Position numbers and translations under genes: made by a program
The notes under the pieces: generated by a model
What the model saw: the letters and a program-made list of their open reading frames with translations, nothing else
Told to the model about the DNA's origin: nothing
The model's database searches: none
DNA from: Bdellovibrionales bacterium
GTDB lineage: Bacteria > Bdellovibrionota > Bdellovibrionia > Bdellovibrionales > UBA840
NCBI GenBank assembly: GCA_020434605.1
Contig: JAGRAL010000109.1
Span: 1-7,286 of the forward strand
Direction of reading: 5' to 3'
DNA: 7,286 bases
Part shown: one piece after another, positions 1 through 5,685 of the stretch
Layout of the letters: each line of letters opens with the position of its first letter
Position numbering within the stretch: the first letter of the stretch is position 1

Positions 1-1337
1 TGGCTGATGATATGGGTCTTGGTAAAACTCTTCAAACCCTTTCATTCTTAGAATCACTTCGACAAGAAGGTGAATTAGGCAATGCTTTAATTGTCGTACC
101 AACCTCTCTTGTATATAACTGGAAGTCAGAATCTCAAAAGTTTACTCCTAAGCTTCCTATGTTGCAGTTTCAGTCTAAAGATAAAGACGTCCTTAGCGAA
201 AGGCTAAAAAGCAATGATGGCGCTATTTTAATTGTTACCTACGGATTGATGACTGAGCACGAGGAATATTTTAAACAGCACGCTTGGAATATTCACGTTT
301 ACGATGAAGCTCAAAATATTAAGAACATCGTTACTCGCAGAGCTACTATTGTTAGACAAATTCCTGCCAGGTTTAAGTTATGCCTGACGGGTACCCCTTT
401 AGAAAATCATCTTGGTGAATTTTATTCTTTAATGGATACAGCTGTATCCGGCTCACTTGGTGATTATGATGAATACAAAAAAACATATATATCTCCGGCA
501 GTGATTAAAAAAACTGATATGGATTTTTTAAAAGTTAAAATTAAACCTCTTGTTTTACGAAGAACTAAAAAGGAAATTTTAAAAGAGCTTCCTGATAAAA
601 CAGTAACAATCATGAAAATTCCTTTCTCTGATGAGCAAAGAAAGATTTACAGAGATGTGGCTCTTTCGTGGAACCAAAAGGTTAAAGATAGCGTAAAAGA
701 AATGGGTGAGGCTAAGTCGCAAATGATTATGTTGACGGCCCTGCTTCGTCTGCGACAAGTTTGCTCTGACCCTTCCTCTATACCAGGTGTAAAGTTTCAG
801 GAAGAACCTCCTAAGTTTGGCTTATTACGAGAAAGTCTTATAAATATTGTTGAGAGCGGTGAAAGTGCAATTGTCTTTACACAGTTTATACCTAGCTTAG
901 AAAGAATTTTAAAAACCTTAAAACAAGAGAACATCCCTGCTTTTAGTTTGGATGGTCGAATGACTAAAGCAAAAAGAGAAGAAACTCTTCACGGCTTCAA
1001 CGAATATGATGGTGGAGCTGTACTTTGCATGACTTTAAAAACAGGTGGCGTGGGCTTAAACTTAACTAAAGCCAGTTATGTATTCCACATGGAGCCTTGG
1101 TGGAATCCTGCTGTTGAAAATCAAGCAACAGATCGAGTACACCGGATTGGGCAAGAACGACATGTTCAGGTATACCGCTATTTAATGGAAGAATCTGTAG
1201 AAGAAAAAATTGAGTTTTTAAAGGAGAGAAAGTCTTCTCACTTCCAAGCACTATTTAGTGATGTAGAAGTTGAAAAAGACATTCACCAAACATCTTCTCA
1301 AATTACTCAAGATGACTTTGAATATCTCTTGTCTTAG
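1..1337 (+). CDS. SNF2-family DNA-dependent ATPase/helicase, 3' part (5' end outside window)
   Basis: The reading frame is open from the left edge; the first visible residues are ADDMGLGKT, the SNF2 form of Walker A (motif I), so the start codon lies upstream and the ATG at 12 is internal. Further superfamily 2 motifs follow in order: DEAQ (motif II, 303-314), LTGTPLENH (motif III, from 384), IVFTQF (motif IV, near 870), GGVGLNLT (motif V, near 1045) and QATDRVHRIGQ (motif VI, 1122-1154). Both RecA-like lobes are therefore intact. The family uses ATP hydrolysis to translocate on double-stranded DNA and remodel protein-DNA complexes; it does not normally unwind strands. The C-terminal stretch, with FLKERK followed by a DDFEYLLS end, resembles bacterial stand-alone SNF2 proteins (COG0553 type). 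The missing N-terminus might carry a SWIM zinc finger or bacterial SNF2 accessory domain, which cannot be seen here. The specific cellular role is unknown. The stop overlaps the stop of the convergent lipoprotein gene by 4 nt. Confidence 0.95.
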   Translation, partial: ADDMGLGKTLQTLSFLESLRQEGELGNALIVVPTSLVYNWKSESQKFTPKLPMLQFQSKDKDVLSERLKSNDGAILIVTYGLMTEHEEYFKQHAWNIHVYDEAQNIKNIVTRRATIVRQIPARFKLCLTGTPLENHLGEFYSLMDTAVSGSLGDYDEYKKTYISPAVIKKTDMDFLKVKIKPLVLRRTKKEILKELPDKTVTIMKIPFSDEQRKIYRDVALSWNQKVKDSVKEMGEAKSQMIMLTALLRLRQVCSDPSSIPGVKFQEEPPKFGLLRESLINIVESGESAIVFTQFIPSLERILKTLKQENIPAFSLDGRMTKAKREETLHGFNEYDGGAVLCMTLKTGGVGLNLTKASYVFHMEPWWNPAVENQATDRVHRIGQERHVQVYRYLMEESVEEKIEFLKERKSSHFQALFSDVEVEKDIHQTSSQITQDDFEYLLS

Positions 1338-1912
1338 TTACACCAATTGCTTGGGACAATTGCCGTTGTTATCTCGTTAGCTCTTAAGTATAAAAACTTT
1401 TTTCCATCACTTATGCGAAGTCTATCCCTTTTAGGTGAGCCTTGATATACTTCTCTGATTTGTCCATAGCCCTCACCATTAGTTGTTAATTCTCCGGTTT
1501 TATTTTTAAGAGTCCAATGCATTGTTTTATTTGAGTTGTCAGTTAAGTTCGCTTCGGTCACCACTTCGCTTGTAGTTCCTTCGGTGTCTCTACATCGGAT
1601 GCGAAAATGGATAATCGTGTACGTCAGTGATCTGCAATTAGAGTTTGGTGAATACCCCGCACCCACCCGGCATGTATTAAATTGTTTTTGAAAATATCCT
1701 AGCTTCTCAGTATCTATCTTAAAATTAATCGATTGTTCCAGCACATCGTAATTGATAAGTTCCTCTTGTTTTTCATTTGTTTGAGTCGGTAACTTTGTTG
1801 ATCTATATTCTTCCGCTTTTACAGTTTCTCTTTCAATTTTTTGTGTGCCGGCGCAACCTACCAACAATATAGATAGCCCAAAACATATACCTAAACCATA
1901 GTGCTTTTTCAC
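1334..1912 (-). CDS. Predicted lipoprotein of unknown function, four Cys in mature part
   Basis: This gene encodes 192 residues starting at GTG (1910-1912), with a good Shine-Dalgarno AGGGAG (1918-1923) spaced 5 nt. The N-terminus has a KK basic region, a hydrophobic stretch and a lipobox LVGC at residues 17-20, so Cys20 should be lipidated by the standard Lgt/LspA pathway. The following Ala (+2) does not indicate retention at the inner membrane. After a polar, probably flexible linker (about residues 21-60), the rest looks beta-rich and has Cys81, Cys93, Cys107 and Cys191. Four cysteines in an exported protein could form two disulfides (inference). I recognise no domain family. It is divergent from the S8 protease gene, sharing a 229-bp upstream region with it, and convergent with the SNF2 gene. 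A role in the envelope is all that can be said. Confidence 0.85.
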   Translation of the reverse strand: MKKHYGLGICFGLSILLVGCAGTQKIERETVKAEEYRSTKLPTQTNEKQEELINYDVLEQSINFKIDTEKLGYFQKQFNTCRVGAGYSPNSNCRSLTYTIIHFRIRCRDTEGTTSEVVTEANLTDNSNKTMHWTLKNKTGELTTNGEGYGQIREVYQGSPKRDRLRISDGKKFLYLRANEITTAIVPSNWCN

Positions 1913-1917
1913 TTTTT

Positions 1918-1923
1918 CTCCCT
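1918..1923 (-). promoter_or_regulatory. Ribosome binding site of the lipoprotein gene
   Basis: AGGGAG on the minus strand lies 5 nt before the GTG at 1910-1912. It supports this non-ATG start, which also gives a well-formed lipoprotein signal. Confidence 0.7.
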
Positions 1924-1936
1924 GATTATTACCATA

Positions 1937-1964
1937 ATTATAACCTAAGGTTTTGAATCTACAA
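1937..1964 (-). promoter_or_regulatory. Candidate sigma70-type promoter for the lipoprotein gene
   Basis: On the minus strand, a perfect TATAAT (-10 box, 1942 to 1937) is preceded, with a 16-bp spacer, by TTGTAG (1964 to 1959), a weak match to TTGACA. The predicted transcript start near 1930 leaves a short leader containing the AGGGAG ribosome binding site. The -10 is strong but the -35 is only a half match, and AT-rich DNA makes chance TATAAT common. Confidence 0.45.
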
Positions 1965-1996
1965 ATACGTTAATGTTTAAGTTAGTGATGAACTTA

Positions 1997-2035
1997 TTTA
2001 CACGACTTAAGCTTAGATTTTTGAAGTCGTGCAAA
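1997..2035. repeat. Inverted repeat (12-bp arms, 15-bp centre) in the divergent intergenic region
   Basis: The left arm 1997-2008 reads TTTACACGACTT and the right arm 2024-2035 reads AAGTCGTGCAAA. Eleven of 12 positions pair, with an uninterrupted 8-bp core (CACGACTT / AAGTCGTG) around a 15-nt centre. In minus-strand RNA the one mismatch becomes a G-U pair. No T-run follows on either strand, so it is not an intrinsic terminator. Its place between two divergent genes, upstream of both candidate -10 boxes, fits an operator for a dimeric regulator, with half-site centres about 23 bp apart. A structured RNA element is an alternative. Confidence 0.6.
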
Positions 2036-2117
2036 TGGTCGAGTGTTTTGTTAACTATATATACAAAAACCCTAGAACAAAATCTAAATTCCTCTCTATA
2101 AAGCACCGAATTCATTA

Positions 2118-2123
2118 TATAAT
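2118..2123 (+). promoter_or_regulatory. Candidate -10 element for the S8 protease gene
   Basis: A TATAAT sits in an AT-rich run about 20 bp before the ATG at 2142. No convincing -35 box lies 16-18 bp upstream, and the implied leader would be only about 12 nt. A second candidate, TATAAA at 2097-2102, would give a longer leader but also lacks a clear -35. The protease promoter is therefore likely in 2070-2125, but which box is used is uncertain. Confidence 0.35.
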
Positions 2124-2131
2124 AATATCTT

Positions 2132-2138
2132 AGGGGGA
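2132..2138 (+). promoter_or_regulatory. Ribosome binding site of the S8 protease gene
   Basis: AGGGGGA lies 3 nt before the ATG at 2142 (4 nt from the G-run). It supports this start, which also yields a proper signal peptide. Confidence 0.65.
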
Positions 2139-2141
2139 AGT

Positions 2142-3686
2142 ATGAAATGGGTTTTTGTCTTTTTATTTATCGGGAGAGCATTATCAGCAAACTGTCTTCC
2201 GGAAGATATCATTAAAGACGAATACCTAGTACGTTTAAAGCCTTCTGACGATATTAGCTTTCAATCAAAATCGCAATCATCGTATTTATCTGATTTATTA
2301 AATGACGAAGATTTAAAAGTTCATGTTATTCATAATCAGGATGCAAAAAGAGCTATGATCTTATCAAAAGCTAAGGCTTCTGAAGTGCCACCTACGTTAC
2401 TGCATGTAAAAGTAAGTGGTTCTAAAGTTTATGATCTTACTTCTGATCCTAGCGTTCTAAGTGTAGAGCAAAACTGTGTTGTACACTTACAAGCCACACC
2501 AAACGATACATCTTTTTCAAGAATGTGGGGCCACCAAGTTATACACACTGAAGAAGCTTGGGATATCTCTACTGGTTCTAAAGATGTGATCGCTGCCATT
2601 TCAGATACTGGTGTCGATTATAACCATGAAGATTTAAAAGACAATATGTGGGTAAATGAACTTGAGAAAAACGGTACACCTGGCGTTGACGATGACGGTA
2701 ACGGTTATGTTGACGACATTTACGGTTATGACTTTGCAAATGGTGATGGAGATCCGAAGCCAGGAACTGCAAATGGATATTATCATGGTACTCACGTAGC
2801 GGGTACTGTTGGTGCAGTAGGGAATAATGCTCTTGGTGTTACAGGTATCGTGTGGAAAACTAAGTTGATGGCTGTGAAAGGCTTTCCTGATGCAAGTGCA
2901 GGTGGATCTTTAGATGCTTTACTATCAACCATTTACTATGCAGCCGATAATGGCGCAAGGGTTGTTAACTGTTCTTGGGGTGGAGCGAGAGCACCTACTA
3001 GTGCTGAGCGCGACGCCATAAGATACGCACTACAAAAAGGTATGGTTCCTGTTGTTGCTGCTGGTAATGATACACAAAATGCCTCTGGCTTTGCACCGGC
3101 GGGTGTAGCTGAAGCGCTTACTGTTGGCGCGAGCAACTCACTGGATCAACTAGCCACGTTTAGTAACTTTGGTACTATCGTTGACGTGATTGCACCGGGT
3201 GGAGATGTTGCAAGAGGTGGGCGTGGATTGAATGAAACTATCTATTCAACATACCCAATGAATGCTGGAAAATATAATGGCATACAAGGTACATCGATGG
3301 CGGCTCCGCATGTTGCTGGTCTTGCTACTTTATTGTTTAGTATTAATCCAAACTTAAGCGCACAAGAAGTAATAGATATGATCAAAAGTACGGGTGATCT
3401 TGTTGATGTAGAAGCATCCGATGCTAGCTTATCAAAATTCACTTACCCTAGAATAAATGCTTTTAAGGCCGCTGCGGCCGCCCAGGGTACTCTTCCTCCA
3501 CCAGATGATGAAAACCCACCTTGTACGGGTGACCAATGTTCACAATCTGGTATTGGTACAGCTAAAGAATTAGCTCAATTTAATTCTAATGGTTGCGACT
3601 ACTCAGTGGCAGCATCAATGCCTATTCAATATGGATTTATCTTTTTATTCTTACCGATCTTATTAGTTTTCTTTAAAAGAGACTAA
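2142..3686 (+). CDS. Secreted subtilisin-like serine protease (peptidase family S8) with C-terminal anchor-like tail
   Basis: This 514-residue preproprotein belongs to the S8 family of endopeptidases. Residues 1-16 form a signal peptide (hydrophobic WVFVFLFIG, likely cut after ALSA). Residues about 26-118 look like an I9-type propeptide (DEYLVRLKP near its start, SVEQN near its end), which normally chaperones folding and is removed autocatalytically. The catalytic domain spans about 119-445. The triad is Asp155 (ISDTGVD), His215 (HGTHVAG) and Ser385 (GTSMAAPHVAG), with oxyanion-hole Asn309 (AAGN) and substrate-binding SWGG (278-281), so it should be active. The acidic DDDGNGYVDD insert (183-192) is common in S8 proteases and could bind calcium. 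A Pro-rich linker with CTGDQC (461-466) follows, then Cys485, a 15-residue hydrophobic stretch (497-511) and a KRD end. This tail suggests membrane anchoring or a sortase-like sorting signal rather than free secretion. The substrate is unknown; degradation of external or prey protein is conceivable but not shown. Confidence 0.95.
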   Translation: MKWVFVFLFIGRALSANCLPEDIIKDEYLVRLKPSDDISFQSKSQSSYLSDLLNDEDLKVHVIHNQDAKRAMILSKAKASEVPPTLLHVKVSGSKVYDLTSDPSVLSVEQNCVVHLQATPNDTSFSRMWGHQVIHTEEAWDISTGSKDVIAAISDTGVDYNHEDLKDNMWVNELEKNGTPGVDDDGNGYVDDIYGYDFANGDGDPKPGTANGYYHGTHVAGTVGAVGNNALGVTGIVWKTKLMAVKGFPDASAGGSLDALLSTIYYAADNGARVVNCSWGGARAPTSAERDAIRYALQKGMVPVVAAGNDTQNASGFAPAGVAEALTVGASNSLDQLATFSNFGTIVDVIAPGGDVARGGRGLNETIYSTYPMNAGKYNGIQGTSMAAPHVAGLATLLFSINPNLSAQEVIDMIKSTGDLVDVEASDASLSKFTYPRINAFKAAAAAQGTLPPPDDENPPCTGDQCSQSGIGTAKELAQFNSNGCDYSVAASMPIQYGFIFLFLPILLVFFKRD

Positions 3687-3687
3687 G

Positions 3688-3918
3688 TTATTTAAGAGTA
3701 CAGCAAAATGTAACCGTTTTGCTGCTTACCCAAGACAGGTTAAATGGCTGTTTTGTGTTGCAATTTTCTCTAATGATTTTTTGTAACTCAGTTTGTGGAA
3801 CCGCTTCGCTTTTTGGACTGCAGTATGCAGCATCTGGTTGAATATTATCCTTACTTACACTGGCATAAGCATTACCGAAAAATAATGTCGTGGTTAATAT
3901 AAAGAAAAATTGTTTCAT
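3688..3918 (-). CDS. Small exported four-cysteine protein of unknown function
   Basis: This gene encodes 76 residues starting at ATG 3916-3918, with a strong AGGAGG (3922-3927) unusually close, 3 nt before the start. Residues 1-19 form a signal peptide (KQFFFILTTTLFFG, cleavage after AYA, no lipobox), leaving a mature protein of about 57 residues with Cys33, Cys53 and an adjacent pair Cys72-Cys73 near the C-terminus. The four cysteines could make two disulfides in the periplasm or outside the cell. I recognise no family. The signal peptide, the perfect Shine-Dalgarno and a plausible promoter make it a real gene despite its size. Its stop lies one nucleotide from the stop of the convergent S8 protease gene. 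A functional link, such as an inhibitor or a substrate, is speculation from position alone. Confidence 0.75.
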   Translation of the reverse strand: MKQFFFILTTTLFFGNAYASVSKDNIQPDAAYCSPKSEAVPQTELQKIIRENCNTKQPFNLSWVSSKTVTFCCTLK

Positions 3919-3938
3919 GTGCCTCCTACGGAAAGGCG

Positions 3939-3966
3939 ATTTTATCAGCGTCTTGTAATTTCTAAA
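3939..3966 (-). promoter_or_regulatory. Candidate promoter for the small four-cysteine protein gene
   Basis: On the minus strand, TAAAAT (3944 to 3939, 5 of 6 to the -10 consensus) is preceded by TTTAGA (3966 to 3961, 4 of 6 to the -35 consensus) with a 16-bp spacer. The predicted start would be near 3932, giving a short leader that contains the AGGAGG. This is weak but correctly placed. The rest of the gap to the atp terminator (3967-4071) shows nothing I can name. Confidence 0.35.
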
Positions 3967-4071
3967 ATTGAATTACCCGTGTGCGCTTTTATACTGTTTT
4001 ACGTTTTGAAACACCTGGATTAGCAACGATACGTTACTTTATAGAACTGGTGTCATGTACTTTTTACAAAT

Positions 4072-4098
4072 AAAAAAGGGAGCCTTAAGCCCCCTTTT
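4072..4098 (-). terminator. Intrinsic terminator of the atp (Fo) operon
   Basis: Read on the minus strand, a 10-bp stem (4098-4089 with 4083-4074, including one G-U pair) closes a 5-nt loop, is GC-rich near the loop and is followed by a run of six U (4077-4072, overlapping the stem base). It begins 17 nt after the atpE stop. On the plus strand the same pairing has an A-C mismatch and only a four-T run, so it works best for the minus-strand operon. Confidence 0.85.
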
Positions 4099-4115
4099 AA
4101 GTCGTAAAATTTCTT

Positions 4116-4430
4116 TTACCCTTTGATAAGTGGTAGTAAAGAAAAAGAAACTAGTAGACCAAAGATCACAAATGCTTCGATGAAGGCAAGTGAGATGATC
4201 ATTGGAATAAAGATCTTTGCTTGCGCTGCTGGATTACGAGCGATACCGCTAAGACCAGAGCTACCGATTAGACCCATACCAATTCCGCAACCAATTGGCG
4301 CGATCGCCATGATTAAACCGATTGATAGAGCAAGTGTACTTTTAACGCTTGCATCTAAAGACGCAGCTTCTTGTGCAAAAGCTGGTGATGATGCAAGTAG
4401 AACTGTAAGGGCAAGCATTTTGTTTTTCAT
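4116..4430 (-). CDS. atpE: F-type ATP synthase Fo subunit c, with N-terminal signal-peptide-like extension
   Basis: Subunit c forms the membrane rotor ring that carries ions past subunit a. The two-helix hairpin is clear: a first helix (about 32-60) with a glycine motif GCGIGMG (47-53), a polar loop ARNP (64-67, usual ARQP), and a second helix (about 72-99) with the ion-binding carboxylate Glu85. At positions where sodium-type rings have Gln (inner helix) and Ser/Thr directly after the Glu, this protein has Met52 and Ala86, so proton coupling is expected. The protein is 104 residues against about 75-90 typical; the extra N-terminus (MKNKMLALTV..., ending SPAFA-QEAA) looks like a cleavable signal peptide. 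The start is supported by AAGGAG (4440-4445), 9 nt upstream. It is the last gene of the operon, 16 nt after atpB, and is followed by an intrinsic terminator. Confidence 0.96.
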   Translation of the reverse strand: MKNKMLALTVLLASSPAFAQEAASLDASVKSTLALSIGLIMAIAPIGCGIGMGLIGSSGLSGIARNPAAQAKIFIPMIISLAFIEAFVIFGLLVSFSLLPLIKG

Positions 4431-4439
4431 ATTAAGTTT

Positions 4440-4445
4440 CTCCTT
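4440..4445 (-). promoter_or_regulatory. Ribosome binding site of atpE
   Basis: AAGGAG on the minus strand lies 9 nt before the atpE ATG (4428-4430), in the 16-nt gap after atpB. It decides that translation begins at the extended N-terminus (MKNKM) rather than at the in-frame Met5. A strong site suits a subunit needed in many copies per complex. Confidence 0.75.
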
Positions 4446-4446
4446 C

Positions 4447-5142
4447 TTAATGTTCGTCGTGTGCTACGGCCATGCTTAAATAAACCATAGACAGTAATGT
4501 GAATACGAAAGATTGAACAACACTCACGAATAAACCAAGACCGTAAAATATTATTGGTACACCCCATGGAGCTAAGTCCAAGAAGATACCAATCACGGTA
4601 TGGTCACCCTGCATGTTACCCATCAGTCGCAGACCCAGTGACATCGGCCGCACAAGATGCGATACAATTTCCAATGGTAGCATAAGCCATGCTAGCCATA
4701 TCACCGGACCTAAAAAATGTTTCAAATAAGTAAGGCCACCAGCTCTTAACCCAAAATAATTGTAAGTTAAGAACGAAAAAATACCTACTGCAACAGTGGT
4801 ATTTACGTTATCCGTGGCAGGTGTCATGCCAGGGATCATTCCCATGATGTTGTTAAACAATACATATAAAAAAATAGAACCAAATAGAGGAACATATCTA
4901 CGATTCTCAGGTCCCAAAACCATGTCACTTAAGTTGATCACAACTTCTGTAAATAACTCAGCTACTCCGCGGATTGAAAATTTATCAGCAGGTGCAAAAT
5001 TTGATTTTTGTGCTGTTGCTAGTTGAAGTCTCGCAGCAAATGCAAATGCAAATAAAATTCCTGTCACTAATAATGCCGTAGCAATATGAATGTAGTGATG
5101 TCCGACAGATTCAATAAGTTGTAGCCAGTTAAAGTGATTCAT
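4447..5142 (-). CDS. atpB: F-type ATP synthase Fo subunit a
   Basis: Subunit a is the stator channel that lets ions reach and leave the c-ring. The 231-residue product has several membrane helices (about 18-37, 84-104, 116-132, 143-163, 183-201 and 202-226). The signature helix contains SLGLRLMGN (168-176) with Arg172, matching the essential Arg210 of E. coli, and the last helix has QSFVFTLLSMVYLSMA with Gln210, matching E. coli Gln252. The LFNNIMGMIPGMTP segment (95-108) is also family-typical. The ATG start is supported by AGAGGA (5147-5152), 4 nt upstream. The first 14 nt overlap the end of atpI, suggesting translational coupling. The length is within the range of bacterial a subunits, and all catalytic positions I checked are present. 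Confidence 0.97.
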   Translation of the reverse strand: MNHFNWLQLIESVGHHYIHIATALLVTGILFAFAFAARLQLATAQKSNFAPADKFSIRGVAELFTEVVINLSDMVLGPENRRYVPLFGSIFLYVLFNNIMGMIPGMTPATDNVNTTVAVGIFSFLTYNYFGLRAGGLTYLKHFLGPVIWLAWLMLPLEIVSHLVRPMSLGLRLMGNMQGDHTVIGIFLDLAPWGVPIIFYGLGLFVSVVQSFVFTLLSMVYLSMAVAHDEH

Positions 5143-5500
5143 TTTTTCCTCTAGCCTGTTTGGTAATTAGTAGCGCAGCCACTGGGCCGGTAATAATTAA
5201 ACTTCCAACTCCTAAAGCAAAGCCTAAGAGATGTAGGTTGTTCTGCCCTACCAAATAATAAATAAAATATCCTAAAATCGCATACTTAAATACAACAAGC
5301 AGTAAGGCTAGCGCAACTGATTTTTCGCTTGTAAAAGCATTTAACACTATAGCCAAAGTGTAAAAATTTACGGTCGTAACTAATCCGCCAAAGACAAAAG
5401 AAGCTATATGCTCAAATCCAAAGGCCTTTAAGCCTACTGATAGCAATAATACGCCTAATATATGAACAATGTTTAGGAGTCTAAATCCTGCTTTTCCCAT
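5129..5500 (-). CDS. atpI: ATP synthase protein I (AtpI-like small membrane protein)
   Basis: This very hydrophobic protein has four likely membrane helices, at about 10-27, 33-52, 58-78 and 87-108 counted from Met at 5500. Its size, topology and place directly before atpB match the ATP synthase subunit I family (PF03899 type), which helps c-ring or Fo assembly and may take part in magnesium or calcium supply. It is not part of the rotary core. The call rests mainly on context and topology because the family is poorly conserved. The start is uncertain. ATG at 5498-5500 gives 123 residues and a 28-nt overlap with atpZ; TTG at 5531-5533 gives 134 residues and a 61-nt overlap. Neither has a clear Shine-Dalgarno, so I prefer the ATG and assume coupling to atpZ. 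The stop lies inside the first codons of atpB. Confidence 0.8.
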   Translation of the reverse strand: MGKAGFRLLNIVHILGVLLLSVGLKAFGFEHIASFVFGGLVTTVNFYTLAIVLNAFTSEKSVALALLLVVFKYAILGYFIYYLVGQNNLHLLGFALGVGSLIITGPVAALLITKQARGKNESL

Positions 5501-5685
5501 TTTTTTACCAAAATCATTAGATGAGATACCCAAATAATAAAGGCCAAACTAATTCCGCCTGCCACACCAATACCATTTAATTGGTACTTTTCATCTATCA
5601 TTTGGCCAATAAAAATAAAACCTATAATAAGACCGGTTAATTCAAAGGCAATTCCTGTATATAGGGCAAGACTTCCTTTTTTCAC
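5473..5685 (-). CDS. atpZ: AtpZ/AtpI family protein (ATP synthase gene 1 type)
   Basis: This 70-residue protein has two membrane helices (about 6-27 and 38-60) and a connecting segment GQMIDEKYQLNGIG, the hallmark of the AtpZ family (PF09527, ATPase gene 1), encoded before atpI and atpB in many bacteria. Studies of some AtpZ/AtpI pairs suggest a magnesium/calcium channel or an assembly role next to Fo. The start is GTG (5683-5685); its first bases form a GTGA overlap with the TGA stop of the preceding TPR lipoprotein gene, an arrangement typical of translational coupling. A weak AAAGGG (5695-5700) lies 9 nt upstream. The charged C-terminus (KKWEKQDLDS) should face the cytoplasm. Confidence 0.85.
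   Translation of the reverse strand: MKKGSLALYTGIAFELTGLIIGFIFIGQMIDEKYQLNGIGVAGGISLAFIIWVSHLMILVKKWEKQDLDS

Noticed and set aside
1344..1362. CAATTG repeated twice, able to form a 6-bp hairpin near the SNF2/lipoprotein junction
   Set aside because: The stem is short and AT-rich, has no U-run and lies in lipoprotein coding sequence, so it is not convincing as a terminator.
2578..3442. Minus-strand open frames inside the S8 protease gene
   Set aside because: They are short frames of low-complexity composition opposite a fully conserved catalytic domain, with no start signals.
3468..3482. GC-rich palindrome GGCCGCTGCGGCC with a NotI-like site
   Set aside because: It encodes a run of five alanines at the end of the protease domain; simple codon use explains it.
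4123..4479. Plus-strand open frame of 118 codons across atpE
   Set aside because: It lies antisense over atpE, whose family match and ribosome binding site are unambiguous; its composition is a mirror of the hydrophobic gene and it has no clear Shine-Dalgarno.
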